Source: Pagrus major
Taxonomy: Eukaryota > Chordata > Actinopteri > Spariformes > Sparidae
Length of the DNA: 64,000 nt
NCBI RefSeq assembly: GCF_040436345.1
Contig: NC_133237.1
Location: 20,093,749-20,157,748 of the forward strand
Direction: 5' to 3'
This document shows, in pieces, positions 11,501-24,140 of the stretch (the stretch's first letter is position 1; every line of letters begins with the position of its first letter). Position numbers and translations under genes: made by a program. The notes beneath the pieces are model-generated. The model searched no databases and had not been told where the DNA came from. It worked only from the letters and a program-made list of their open reading frames with translations.

Positions 11501-14435
11501 TTCAGTAGCTCACGACAGCTTAACTTAAAGAAATCTTCACACTGTGCGCTGCTTGGTTAATACTTCTTCACTCTAATTGTGTCTACAGTATATAACAGTC
11601 TGGTCTTCTTCCTGCAGGTGACAGAAGGTGTAATCTTGCGTCATAGGCAGCTGTCAAAGATCATGCAGCATTCATAGAGAGTAAATAGAAAGAAAATCTC
11701 AACTTCTCTCAGAGCTATTGATCTTCGAGGTGATGCAGCCAACAGGTCATCATCCACAACAGCAGTGTCCCTGACTGCCAGGTCCACTCTACTGGGAATA
11801 AAAGGATTTCAAAGTGACTCACTGATCACAGTGTTCAGAGGCACAAAGCGTAGTCAACTGTTGAATAAATTTTGCAACGACAACTTTGAATAACAAAGGA
11901 TACATCTACATTTCCAGCATGGTGTAGCCTACATTGTCACCACTAAGTTTTCATAGTTGGAAATCACAATCACAATCATAATAACAGGATGTGAACAGTC
12001 CTAGCGAGGATATTTTAGATTCAAAGTTGGAGATTTCAGTTTCTTTTATACTGAGCATTAGATGAGAAGACTTAAGACTATACCACTCTCATGTAGGTTA
12101 AAGACGTATACACAAGCAACCTGTCAGCTAGCACAAGCACTGGTAACGAGGAAACAGGGAATTGCCAAAACTATAACAATATTAAATAAATAGTTCAACA
12201 TTTTGGAAACCCCTCAATCGCTTGCTTGCTGTGAATAAAATAAGATCAATTCCTCTCTCATGTTTGTACACTAAAGCTATGAAGCTACAGCCAGCAGCCC
12301 TTCAGCGCAGAGGCTGAAAACAGAGACACAGCACGTCTTGCTCACTCAAAAGGTAAGTAAATCTTTTTTACACGTATCTCCTAAGGTTTCACCTTTTTTT
12401 ACTGCATGACATTACTATTTGTTATCTTATAGTGCATTTGATGTTCTTATGTACTGTATGTATTTTATGAGCATGCAACAGCGAAAGACAAATTTCTATT
12501 ATTGCCTTCATTCATGGACTCTAACGTTTTTTGAATCTTGAATGTAGACAGCTCAATAATCAACAAAATATAGTGTAAGTGTAAAAGTGTTTCTCGGAGG
12601 GAGAAACAGTCCATCTGATCCTCTCATGTAAATCTCTGTAAGCGAGCAAATAAGCATATTACTTAAAATGTCAACCTTCCCTCGAAAGTGTGCACATTCA
12701 AAGGGACTGTTTTGCAAAACTCAACTGCAGAGCAGTGTAATATCTGTCTCACCAGTAAAGCGGTCATCAGAAACACATGCAAATGTCTTTACACCACAAC
12801 TTGCACTCAAAAGTGTGGCTAAGATTCACAAAAAGACACACAAGAAGTGTACAATAAGAGTATATTTCAGATTACAAAGCACATCATAATGCCCCATACC
12901 CAGCTTATCTTTGTATTTTTCCTTCCTTTATGTTTTTACAAAAAAAGCATCAATAAAATAGCTTAAAATATAATAAATACGCAGCCTTAATCTGTTTGTT
13001 TGTTTTCCCTTACTCTTACTAATATTAATATAACTAATATACTAATACTTTCTTACTAATATGCTGAAAATCCGAAAAGGGTTCGATAAGAAATGTAAAG
13101 ATAATCAGTGCCAGATACAAAAACTTAACTTGATTCCCAGACCAAATCCACAAATGGCACAATAAGTGTTGTCTTATGTGAGAAAAGTCCCACATATGTT
13201 TACCATTTTCCTCTTCTGAGCAAAACATGAATCCACCCCTCTCAGGCAACGCCAAAACCCACACACAGAAGCTCTCCCCTCTCTGGTGTTTCTTTTTATA
13301 AGTATGCATTTTTCACACTTTCTGTTTCTGGAGGGAGGAAGCGAGCGATTACTGAAGCAAGGCAAATAATGACAAAAGCAGCTGTCAGGGGAATCCAATT
13401 GCAAAAATAGAGCTGATTAGATGAATAGTCATTCCAAGAATAGCAGGTAATCACAGGTTAGAGTTAAAACACACACACACACACACACAGACCTGTCACT
13501 GATACTGGCTGACAGACGCATAAAGAATTATTTCTTCAGCTGTGAGTACAACATACCATTACCCTTTCTACTTCACCCACACACAGACAAATGCAGTGCA
13601 ATAATCTGTCTTTGACATCAAGCTACCACACGCACGGAAGTAAACACACATTGTGGGCAAACAGCGAGAAATGGAGACAAAAAGCAATTTATAACGCTGT
13701 CACATGTATGTAGTTTACAGCTAAGAGGGGCAGGGTTGAAGTTTATGATCTCATTCTTGTTTTCCATCCACACTATTCGAGTTACACTCTCATTTTCTCT
13801 CCCCATATTGCACCTAGAAGAGGAAGATTACAAACATCATAAATGGATGACAAATGCCAGTACTGCACAGTCTCAACAATACAAGCTGGAGGCTGCGGTG
13901 CATCGTGTGCACACAGTCCAAAAAGAACAAATTAAGAGAGGCGACAAAATCCAGGCCACCTTAACCAGGACCACTGACTGTCTTTATCTCTCACTCAGCA
14001 CTTGAAAAAGAAAGCTTGTAGAAGACATGATACCTCTGTCTTTCCAGCAACGTGGGCGTGCAAATCAGGGATTAATGAGTGCGATGTGACAAAGCAGTGA
14101 AGAGCCATCAGAGGGATTAACTGAATTCGGGAAGAGATTCGACCACTGGTCAACTTCGCTTTTAAGAGAGAAGAAGAATATAAACATCACCATTCATGTC
14201 TCTGTTAGTGCTCTCAATGCTCACAGTTGAGTATTAATCATGATGAGCGCCTGCTGGGTAACTATCTCAAAAAGAGAAAATGAGATTTGAAATCCAGCAG
14301 CTCTAAAGCCAAAGGGTAACATATTCCAGGTCTGTTATTTTATTCTACATGCTCACTTTTCAAATTGTTAGATGTTTCCAGACTTGTTTCCAGACTTTTA
14401 AGGATCCTGAACCCAGCGAGACATACTGTATAGAC
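8560..14435. other. Intergenic DNA, no gene seen
   Basis: I found no exon chain, RNA gene or long open frame with family features here. The stretch includes a pyrimidine-rich region around 10560-10850, a purine-rich GAGAGAGCGAGAGAG run near 11280-11300 and a perfect (AC)10 microsatellite at 13469-13489. The short open frames show no recognisable product. Confidence 0.5.
13469..13489. repeat. (AC)n microsatellite
   Basis: About ten uninterrupted AC dinucleotides flanked by unique sequence. Confidence 0.95.
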
Positions 14436-14715
14436 TGATGCGAATTGCCCGTTTTTGGGCTCAATCCCATTTCCAAATTTTATCCCTACCCCTCATTTTT
14501 GAGTGCCCCCTTGCCGTAATGGTTGAAATCTCTTCTATGAACCCCTCAAGACCCTGATGTATCATCAGTTTGAAGGGCCATGTAGCCCTTACACTTCACC
14601 CTACCGCTCTATCACAACAAGAATCAGGACACCGTAATGCGCAAAACTCAGGGTTAGGGCTAAGTTGTAGGGGCAAGGGGATACTTGGACTGGGCCTTGG
14701 TTTCTACCTTGCTGG
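14435..14715. repeat. Probable degenerate inverted-repeat element
   Basis: The left part carries GGGCTCAATCCCATTT, CCCTACCCC and CCCCTTGC. The right part carries GGGTTAGGG, GTAGGGGCAAGGGGATA and ACTGGGCC, which read on the other strand resemble the left part. This suggests a decayed hairpin-type DNA transposon. The match is imperfect and the exact ends are uncertain. Confidence 0.4.
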
Positions 14716-16376
14716 ATTCGAAATATCCTGTGACAATGTGACTCACAAATCTTCTCAGGGTTTAAGCTCTGCACTAGTGGCGGAAAACACTGTGGTTCGG
14801 ACCAATCAAAGTCCGATGAGGAACAACTGGCAGGTATGAGCGTGGTTTAGGTGTGATGACCAGCAAGAGAACCGACTATTCGTTTGAAACAACTACGGCT
14901 GCTCCGAAAGAGGTTAGCATAGCTGCTATAGCATCACTTATGTCAGAACTGAAGAGAATATTTTAATGAAAGAAGAGCAAAGACTGAAAAGAAGTTTTCG
15001 CTCTTATCTTGACTGACTTCAGTAGGAGGTAGATTTACACACTGGCTCTGTTATGGTAGCGCTCTCCTTCTATTGATCTCACTGGTTGAAGTTGATAGAG
15101 ATAAACAGATGGTTCGTCTCATCACCTGCTCAGTATTATTTGAATGTTCCTATCCTTTTCCAGTTTCTAGCGGCACCTTTCAAGATGGTTCTGTGTAACA
15201 AACCATCTGGTGGTGTCAGGTTGGTACTGCACCAACTACCAAAAATATCTGGCTCAGCTGTTAAATGCTTCACTATGTTCACCAACAGTGTTTGTCTGCC
15301 GTTTGGTGGAAGGCAGGTATAGAGAAAAAAGCTTCTGAACACAACATTATCACAGCTGGCATGAGATAGAAAACTAGAAGATCATCAAAATCAGCAGGAA
15401 TCACAAATGTTTTAGCAAAATTTCATGGTCACCTGTACAATATTTTCAGTTTGGATCAAAGCAGCGGACCGACCAACAGACTGACATTTCCATACCTAGA
15501 GCCATGCCTCTAGCATGGCTAGAATATTACCTCTTACTTTGGAAAATGGTTGCAAGTGCATGCAGTTTACAAGTGTAAGTATGGAGTACATCTTTATCAA
15601 TTAATAGGCAGGTACAGAACAGATGGATAATTTTCCTAAATATTTGATTTGTTGTTATAGTAAAACTCTTGTCGCAGCCAGTCTCCGAATGTTTCTTTGC
15701 AGCAGAGTAAAAGCTGCAGTTGTCCACGGTAAATATAGCAAACAGAGAGACAGGATGCACCAGTAGACAGACAGGTGGCTGGAGAGGTCAGTCACTCCAT
15801 GACCGGACAGGAGTCAGAGGTTATTACTGATATGATGATTGGAAGTGACTGACAGACGAGGAGGGAGAATGGCACGGTGGGTGATAGCTTCAGCGTCCCT
15901 CTGTGGAAAAATAATACCAGGAGACGTTGGTCTGACTGTGATTCAGCACTCAGTCAGTAACGATGACTGATGCTTCAAACAGGCTACTGACTCATCAGTC
16001 TTCTTTAGTGTCTCATGCCATTAAGAGCTCAGTTCACCCAGTGTGCTCTGCCCCTGATCAGCACTGATTAGAGGCAGACTAACATGGACGCCATGCTCCT
16101 GTGAATCAGTGATTGCCCCACATTTGTTTAAAACATTCTCCCTCTAATTAAAGTCAACTGTGACCCTGCATCCCCTTATGTACACAGACACACACACACA
16201 CACAGACACACACACACACACTACATGATATGCTTCATTAATGAAACATGAGCTTCACCAGCCCCACTGAGCTCTCTCTCCTCTTTCTTGTTGCTCCTCT
16301 CTCTCTCTCTCCTCAAGAGTTTGCAGCCAGAGGCGTCGCTAGTGGTGAAGCGCTGGGCTGAGAGCTGGAGCTGCTG

Positions 16377-16443
<67 letters not shown>

Positions 16444-19400
16444 TGAGCTGTTATAGTGAACAACTCACGTCAGCCTTCTCTCTACAAAGCTGACCTTTAC
16501 TTTAGTCAGCAGATAGATGAAATGAAACTGTGAGCGCCTGGTGATGAAGAAGAACAAGAAGCACTTCTCTGTTTCTCACGTACATGCACACATATTAAAA
16601 AGGCATATGTACCATTTACATTAAAGCCATCAGGGCTGTTAGGGACATTAATTAACTCCATAAAAATAGAGCATTCACTTGGTGTTGGAACAATCTGAAA
16701 AAAGAGTTTGCGCCCCTTCAATTCAAAACAACTAGGAAATCTGTAAAAAATTCTGGCTTACTCACTTTAACGTCATATACCCAGAATCATGGTGTATGAA
16801 AGTAAATGTATATATATAGTATATAGTATATAGTCGCCATGATTTCACCCATAGGTTTCTGAAGAGCCATTGTGAAGCTCAGTGTGGTGGCTCCAGTCAT
16901 CGCCATCTTGGCAGTGCCTGACTAAAGCCCATGCGTTTAATTATGCATAACTTTAAGTCTAAATGTAATTTAAACAAGTGAGTTATAAAAAATTAATCCA
17001 CCGTACAGTTGTCGTGATGGGGAAATTAGCTATAGAGACCAAACCCGTTTTTTGTACTACCCTGTAAACGTGTATATTGCAGCTGTAAAGTTGGCCATTT
17101 TCATATGGGGTCTATGGGCTGGAGTCACTTCAAGTCGCCATTCGAGGGAAAGCAGTTTTTGGCACTTCGTATTTGCCAGCATTTATGTAGCCTATAATAT
17201 ATCTGTCTGGCTTCCCATCATTGAGAATCAAACAATGCCTTTCTCATATTGAAATAACAAAACAGAAATTCAATTTGCTACATAAGACCTTTGGGAACTC
17301 AAGATACATTTATCAACTCTAAATGTGGATTCTGAGATAAGTTCTTTGCTTTTCACTCTTTTTAACAGTTACTATCTTCTATGTCATGTTTTGGTATTCA
17401 TATTCTGTGCTTAACACTTCATTTTATCCCCGCTGAGTTAGTTTTGCTACCACGGTGACTCAATTTCCCCGAAGGGATCAATACAATTTCTTTCATGCAG
17501 AACTGCATATAAAACAGACTCCTCTCAGACTGCTGGTTCATGTCACTGTAACCTTTTCCTTCTCTCATGCTCTTAAGCTCATGTAAACTAATCATTGAGG
17601 ATTACATGGCTGTTAATTGAACGAGGGCCCTCCTGCTGCTCTGTGTGTATGTTTTCTTACAGTGATTAAACAGCAGGTTAAAATCAATCAGTGACATGTC
17701 GCACGTCTCACACAGACACACAAACGTCAAGGTAATGAAGAATGAATAAAACCAGGACAGAGATGTGGTGTGTATCAAGATCTATTTCATCAGGTGCTCA
17801 CTAATTGGCAGCTTTGATAAATGATTACAAAGGCCAGACATTTTGGCAGGTCATTTTAAAACAAGGTTGTAAAACAAGGTTGCTGTCACATTTCCTGATT
17901 GCTCGCTTGCAGCACTTTTAATTACTGGTGGAGCTTGATGGGAGCGAAAGGCACTTATCGGAAGCCAGGGTTTGATTGATGAAGCAGCAGACACGGTGAA
18001 TATGAAGAAGTAGGGACAACCTTGGCTATTTTGATGTGGATGTCAACAAAAGGAAGCTTAATCAAACTAAAATTGTCATCTCCGGTTATCAAGTCTCATC
18101 TCAGGCAACACGGAGCAGATCGGTGGCTAAGAAAATCATATCTAATCTGATCAGAATGACTGATAGACTGCCAAGATAGATCATGTCAGTGACTCATTTT
18201 TGAAAGACTCCTTTCGCGTTCATAGCTGTATTATGCAAATCCTTGTCACTGTGGAAGAACAATGTCGGTTTTCTTAACCTGCACCATCAATCCATAATCA
18301 GCCTGTGGACATGTGACTCACTGCAATTCAGTTTCACTTTAATCTGGGGCTGCAGAGCTACCTGCCGCACACTATATAATCAGCACCATACCAAGACATT
18401 GTTATGCAAAAAAAAAGATTAATAACTTTTGTCACCGTCTCAGAGGAATACACTCACCTCATTATGCCCTCTTTATGAATTCATGTTTGCACAATTTTTC
18501 ATGAGGACAGGAAGGGGAATTGCAAGGGTTACGATTACAGACGCACACAAAAGAAGCACTGGAAAATCTGCAAGTGAATTTTCAACCATGACAATTACCC
18601 CAATAGAAGACAAACAGCAGAGAGGCAAAGGGTAGCTTTGATGTACGATGTGACATGATTTAATGAAGGAGAAAAGATGATAAACAGCCTTCTGCTGATG
18701 GTAGGTCACAGGGGGAGGTTGGGGGGGAAACAAGATCTCCTTTGTCGTGCCGATGGACCAAATGTAGCAGACAGAGTAGCCAATTAAGCAGTGGTCCAGC
18801 TGAGGGAATAGTTTGTCCTCTGTATTAACAGCTCCCAACGCATCATCAAAAGAGTCTTAAAACAAATACTATCAATCCACGCCTCTTTGGATGACTTTCA
18901 GCGGCCTGGCCACTGCTGCGTCTGCTCCAGTTTCTTAGGAACTGGGACCTCCTGCTTGGATAGTCAATTCTGTGAACCAGATTAATTTGTGTAGGCAAAT
19001 CTTGCCAGCATAAACTATGTATGTCTGTCTGAGGTCTCTCTGCTGCTAGCTCATTTATATGTGTGTCATGGATTTACAGCATCATTAACCTTGACTGAGG
19101 CAGATGAGCAACAAGGCAGAGGGCAAAATTTTAGACTGTTCAAACATTCATGAAGGAATATAAACTCATCTAGAGTGAAAAGTTAAGTGAGGTAAGAGGC
19201 AATTGCATAATTGCTTGAGTACTCTCATATGCATTAGGTTTGGCCAAAGGTCTCTGTTGACGACTATGAAGAGCACCAGGTAAATATGAAAGACCATAAG
19301 GTCATGATTGTCTCTTTGCAGCTGGAGCGGATGTCCTTATAGAATAATGCATACACATTACCGGATTCATTTCACTGTTCAAATGAAACTGGTTCTCTCA

Positions 19401-19499
19401 TCGGTGTGTAAGTAAAGCTTCAGAGATTAAAAGCTGAAATTTCATCCCTGATGTTCCCATCTTTTTCTGAGCTGTGCTTGCAGCATAGCTCCAGGGTCT
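14716..19499. other. Intergenic DNA with microsatellites, no gene seen
   Basis: No supported exon or RNA gene was found. The region contains CA-rich runs at about 16190-16220 and 16381-16440, a (TATAG)-like stretch near 16808-16833, and near 17455-17490 a CTCAATTTCCCCGAAGGGATC segment that resembles the 3' tails of some fish retroelements. That last identification is a memory-based suggestion only. Confidence 0.5.
16381..16440. repeat. Perfect (AC)30 microsatellite
   Basis: Sixty bases of uninterrupted AC dinucleotide. This is likely to be highly length-polymorphic and it accounts for a polyvaline/cysteine shadow frame on the minus strand. Confidence 0.97.
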
Positions 19500-19700
19500 G
19501 TCTGCTGGGAAGTCCACCACTTTCGTCCAGACTGAAATAGCTCAGTAACTACTGGATAGATAGGCATGAAAGTTTGTACACTCACAGTCCCCTCAGGATG
19601 ATTTGCAGTAACTTACATGATATCCTGACTTTTATCAGGTCGAAGTTTTACATTGTTCTTTTCTTTATGGCTAAATATCTTCAAAACTAATCGTGTTCCC
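19500..19700 (+). repeat. Left half of an interrupted common teleost repeat
   Basis: The segment carries CCAGACTGAAATAGCTCAG, ACTACTGGATAGAT, CATGAAAGTTTG, CCCCTCAGGATGA, ATCAGGTC and finally AAATATCTTCAAAACTAAT. I recognise this as the first part of a very common fish dispersed repeat. It stops at GTTCCC (19700), and the continuation expected from the consensus (ATCA..CCTCAGCTGTACTTT) resumes only at 28008, on the other side of the inserted element. The left boundary is approximate. Confidence 0.7.
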
Positions 19701-20684
19701 GGGTCAGTGACAAATAAGGGTTTGCATTATGAGCAATTCAAAAATGTTTTTAAAAATTGTTTTAAAAGCTTGGGTCAGGTTTGCTAAAATGTATATTTTG
19801 TATTTATGTTGGTTTCATGTAATTTGAAATAGCATTTGAACTATTGTTTTAAGAAAGGTAAGAATGATTGCCCCTGAAAATGTCAAGTGGTGTAACCACA
19901 ACAAAAGGAGAAATATTAAATATTTCTTTCCACCTAGAGTGTATGCAAATGTACTTATGAAAACAGTTACTTAATTTTAAAATATCACATGAAAATAGAT
20001 TTTATTAGGATTATTTTAAATTAAAATTGTATGCGTTTTTGTAATATAGAGCAGGACAAATGCTGAAAACACTTTGTGTTTTCTAAATAATATTTGACAA
20101 ATTACGTATAAACTACTAAAAAATGTTAATACATTGCAATAGAGGATTACATCTGATTCCACATGAATTTTCCTGTATATTATGATATTTTTATGAAAAA
20201 TACTGGTTACACCAATTGAAACAAACCAATTACACCACCTGACTATGTTGTTTCCTCAGTCAAAGGCCATTGTTTGTTGAAGAAACTGGCACTAAAAATC
20301 AAGCATGACAGTGAACAAGGTCAATTGAACTAGAACTTTTTATTATTTTCAAGGAGGAAAAAGTGGTCTCAGGGCAGAAGTTGTCTGAGGGCAGGTGAAT
20401 CCCTCTAGTCTCAGGGCAGAAGTTGTCTGAGGGCAGGTGAATCCCTCCTGGTCTCAGGGCAGAAGTTGTCTGAGGGCAGGTGAATCTCTCCTGGTCTCAG
20501 GGCAGAAGTCGTATTTTTCTGTTTTAAGGCAACGTAGTTGGACAAAAGGGAGTCAACTGTCTCCTCTGGTCTCAGGGCAGAAGTTGTTTTGTAGGATTAT
20601 CCTCATGGCTGTTTAGTCGCATCTGGTCCCAGGGCAGAGACCATTGTTTCCCACAATTTTGTCTGAGGGCAGGTGAATCCCTCC

Positions 20685-22872
20685 TGGTCTCAAGGCAGAA
20701 GTCGTATTTTTCTGTTTGAAGGCAACGTAGTTGGACAAAAGGGAGTCAACTGTCTCCTCTGGTCTCAGGGCAGAAGTTGTTTTGTAGGATTATCCTCATG
20801 GCTGTTTAGTCGCATCTGGTCCCAGGGCAGAGACCATTGTTTCCCACAATTTTGTCTGAGGGCAGGTGAATCCCTCCTGGTCTCAGGGCAGAAATCGTAT
20901 TTTTCTGTTTAAAGGCAACGTAGTTGGACAAAAGGGAGTCAACTGTCTCCTCTGGTCTCAGGGCAGAAGTTGTCTGAGGGCAGGTGAATCCCTCTAGTCT
21001 CAGGGCAGAAGTTGTCTGAGGGCAGGTGAATCCCTCCTGGTCTCAGGGCAGAAGTTGTCTGAGGGCAGGTGAATCTCTCCTGGTCTCAGGGCAGAAGTCG
21101 TATTTTTCTGTTTTAAGGCAACGTAGTTGGACAAAAGGGAGTCAACTGTCTCCTCTGGTCTCAGGGCAGAAGTTGTTTTGTAGGATTATCCTCATGGCTG
21201 TTTAGTCGCATCTGGTCCCAGGGCAGAGACCATTGTTTCCCACAATTTTGTCTGAGGGCAGGTGAATCCCTCCTGGTCTCAGGGCAGAAGTCGTATTTTT
21301 CTGTTTTAAGGCAACGTAGTTGGACAAAAGGGAGTCAACTGTCTCCTCTGGTCTCAGGGCAGAAGTTGTTTTGTAGGATTCTCCTCAAGGCTGTTTAGTC
21401 GCATCTGGTCCCAGGGCAGAGACCATTGTTTCCCACAATTTTGTCTGAGGGCAGGTGAATCCCTCCTGGTCTCAGGGCAGAAGTCGTATTTTTCTGTTTT
21501 AAGGCAACGTAGTTGGACAAAAGGGAGTCAACTGTCTCCTCTGGTCTCAGGGCAGAAGTTGTTTTGTAGGATTATCCTCATGGCTGTTTAGTCTCCTCTG
21601 GTCCCAGGGCAGAGACCATTGTTTCCCACAATTTTGTCTGAGGGCAGGTGAATCCCTCCTGGTCTCAGGGCAGAAGTCGTATTTTTCTGTTCTCAAGGCA
21701 ACGTAGTTGGACAAAAGGGAGTCAACTGTCTCCTCTGGTCTCAGGGCAGAAGTTGTCTGAGGGCAGGTGAATCCCTCCTGGTCTCAGGGCAGAAGTCGTA
21801 TTTTTCTGTTTGAAGGCAACGTAGTTGGACAAAAGGGAGTCAACTGTCTCCTCTGGTCTCAGGGCAGAAGTTGTTTTGTAGGATTATCCTCATGGCTGTT
21901 TAGTCGCATCTGGTCCCAGGGCAGAGACCATTGTTTCCCACAATTTTGTCTGAGGGCAGGTGAATCCCTCCTGGTCTCAGGGCAGAAATCGTATTTTTCT
22001 GTTTAAAGGCAACGTAGTTGGATAAAAGGGAGTCAACTGTCTCCTCTGGTCTCAGGGCAGAAGTTGTCTGAGGGCAGGTGAATCCCTCTAGTCTCAGGGC
22101 AGAAGTTGTCTGAGGGCAGGTGAATCCCTCCTGGTCTCAGGGCAGAAGTTGTCTGAGGGCAGGTGAATCTCTCCTGGTCTCAGGGCAGAAGTCGTATTTT
22201 TCTGTTTTAAGGCAACGTAGTTGGACAAAAGGGAGTCAACTGTCTCCTCTGGTCTCAGGGCAGAAGTTGTTTTGTAGGATTATCCTCATGGCTGTTTAGT
22301 CGCATCTGGTCCCAGGGCAGAGACCATTGTTTCCCACAATTTTGTCTGAGGGCAGGTGAATCCCTCCTGGTCTCAGGGCAGAAGTCGTATTTTTCTGTTT
22401 TAAGGCAACGTAGTTGGACAAAAGGGAGTCAACTGTCTCCTCTGGTCTCAGGGCAGAAGTTGTTTTGTAGGATTCTCCTCAAGGCTGTTTAGTCGCATCT
22501 GGTCCCAGGGCAGAGACCATTGTTTCCCACAATTTTGTCTGAGGGCAGGTGAATCCCTCCTGGTCTCAGGGCAGAAGTCGTATTTTTCTGTTTTAAGGCA
22601 ACGTAGTTGGACAAAAGGGAGTCAACTGTCTCCTCTGGTCTCAGGGCAGAAGTTGTTTTGTAGGATTATCCTCATGGCTGTTTAGTCTCCTCTGGTCCCA
22701 GGGCAGAGACCATTGTTTCCCACAATTTTGTCTGAGGGCAGGTGAATCCCTCCTGGTCTCAGGGCAGAAGTCGTATTTTTCTGTTCTCAAGGCAACGTAG
22801 TTGGACAAAAGGGAGTCAACTGTCTCCTCTGGTCTCAGGGCAGAAGTTGTCTGAGGGCAGGTGAATCCCTCC
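20685..22872. repeat. Higher-order repeat A: two consecutive 1,094-bp copies
   Basis: Copy 1 is 20685-21778 and copy 2 is 21779-22872. Each has the module order L M N L S S S L M N L M N L M N L S. The module lengths sum exactly to 1,094 bp (6x75 + 4x57 + 4x61 + 4x43). Rare variants such as CTCTAGTCTC, TTCTCCTCAAGG and TGTTCTCAAGG fall in the same slots in both copies, so the whole block was duplicated as a unit. The preceding 20364-20684 carries S S S L M N, matching an internal slice of the block. Confidence 0.9.
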
Positions 22873-24140
22873 TGGTCTCAGGGCAGAAGTCGTATTTTTC
22901 TGTTTTAAGGCAACGTAGTTGGACAAAAGGGAGTCAACTGTCTCCTCTGGTCTCAGGGCAGAAGTTGTTTTGTAGGATTATCTTCATGGCTGTTTAGTCT
23001 CCTCTGGTCCCAGGGCAGAGACCATTGTTTCTCACAATTTTGTCTGAGGGCAGGTGAATCCCTCCTGGTCTCAGGGCAGAAGTCGTATTTTTCTGTTCCC
23101 CATGCAACGTAGTTGGACAAAAGGGAGTCAACTGTCTCCTCTGGTCTCAGGGCAGAAGTTGTCTGAGGGCAGGTGAATCCCTCCTGGTCTCAGGGCAGAA
23201 GTTGTCTGAGGGCAGGTGAATCCCTCCTGGTCTCAGGGCAGAAGTTGTCTGAGGGCAGGTGAATCCCTCCTGGTCTCAGGGCAGAAGTTGTCTGAGGGCA
23301 GGTGAATCCCTCCTGGTCTCAGGGCAGAAGTCGTATTTTTCTGTTTTAAGGCAACGTAGTTGGACAAAAGGGAGTCAACTGTCTCCTCTGGTCTCAGGGC
23401 AGAAGTTGTTTTGTAGGATTATCCTCATGGCTGTTTAGTCGCATCTGGTCCCAGGGCAGAGACCATTGTTTCCCACAATTTTGTCTGAGGGCAGGTGAAT
23501 CCCTCCTGGTCTCAGGGCAGAAGTCGTATTTTTCTGTTCTCAAGGCAACGTAGTTGGACAAAAGGGAGTCAACTGTCTCCTCTGGTCTCAGGGCAGAAGT
23601 TGTCTGAGGGCAGGTGAATCCCTCCTGGTCTCAGGGCAGAAGTTGTCTGAGGGCAGGTGAATCTCTCCTGGTCTCAGGGCAGAAATCGTATTTTTCTGTT
23701 TTAAGGCAACGTAGTTGGACAAAAGGGAGTCAACTGTCTCCTCTGGTCTCAGGGCAGAAGTTGTTTTGTAGGATTATCCTCATGGCTGTTTAGTCGCATC
23801 TGGTCCCAGGGCAGAGACCATTGTTTCCCACAATTTTGTCTGAGGGCAGGTGAATCCCTCCTGGTCTCAGGGCAGAAGTCGTATTTTTCTGTTTTAAGGC
23901 AACGTAGTTGGACAAAAGGGAGTCAACTGTCTTCTCTGGTCTCAGGGCAGAAGTTGTCTGAGGGCAGGTGAATCTCTCCTGGTGTCAGGGCAGAAGTTGT
24001 CTGAGGGCAGGTGAATCCCTCCTGGTCTCAGGGCAGAAGTTGTCTGAGGGCAGGTGAATCCCTCCTGGTCTCAGGGCAGAAATCGTATTTTTCTGTTTTA
24101 AGGCAACGTAGTTGGACAAAAGGGAGTCAACTGTCTCCTC

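Noticed and set aside
16221..16463. Minus-strand frame with a long Cys-Val run
   Set aside because: It is a reading of the perfect (AC)30 microsatellite.
20673..20912. 79-residue open frame repeated identically at 21767-22006, with WSQGR motifs
   Set aside because: It lies wholly in the minisatellite and its identity follows from the 1,094-bp duplication. No splice context, promoter or family resemblance supports translation.
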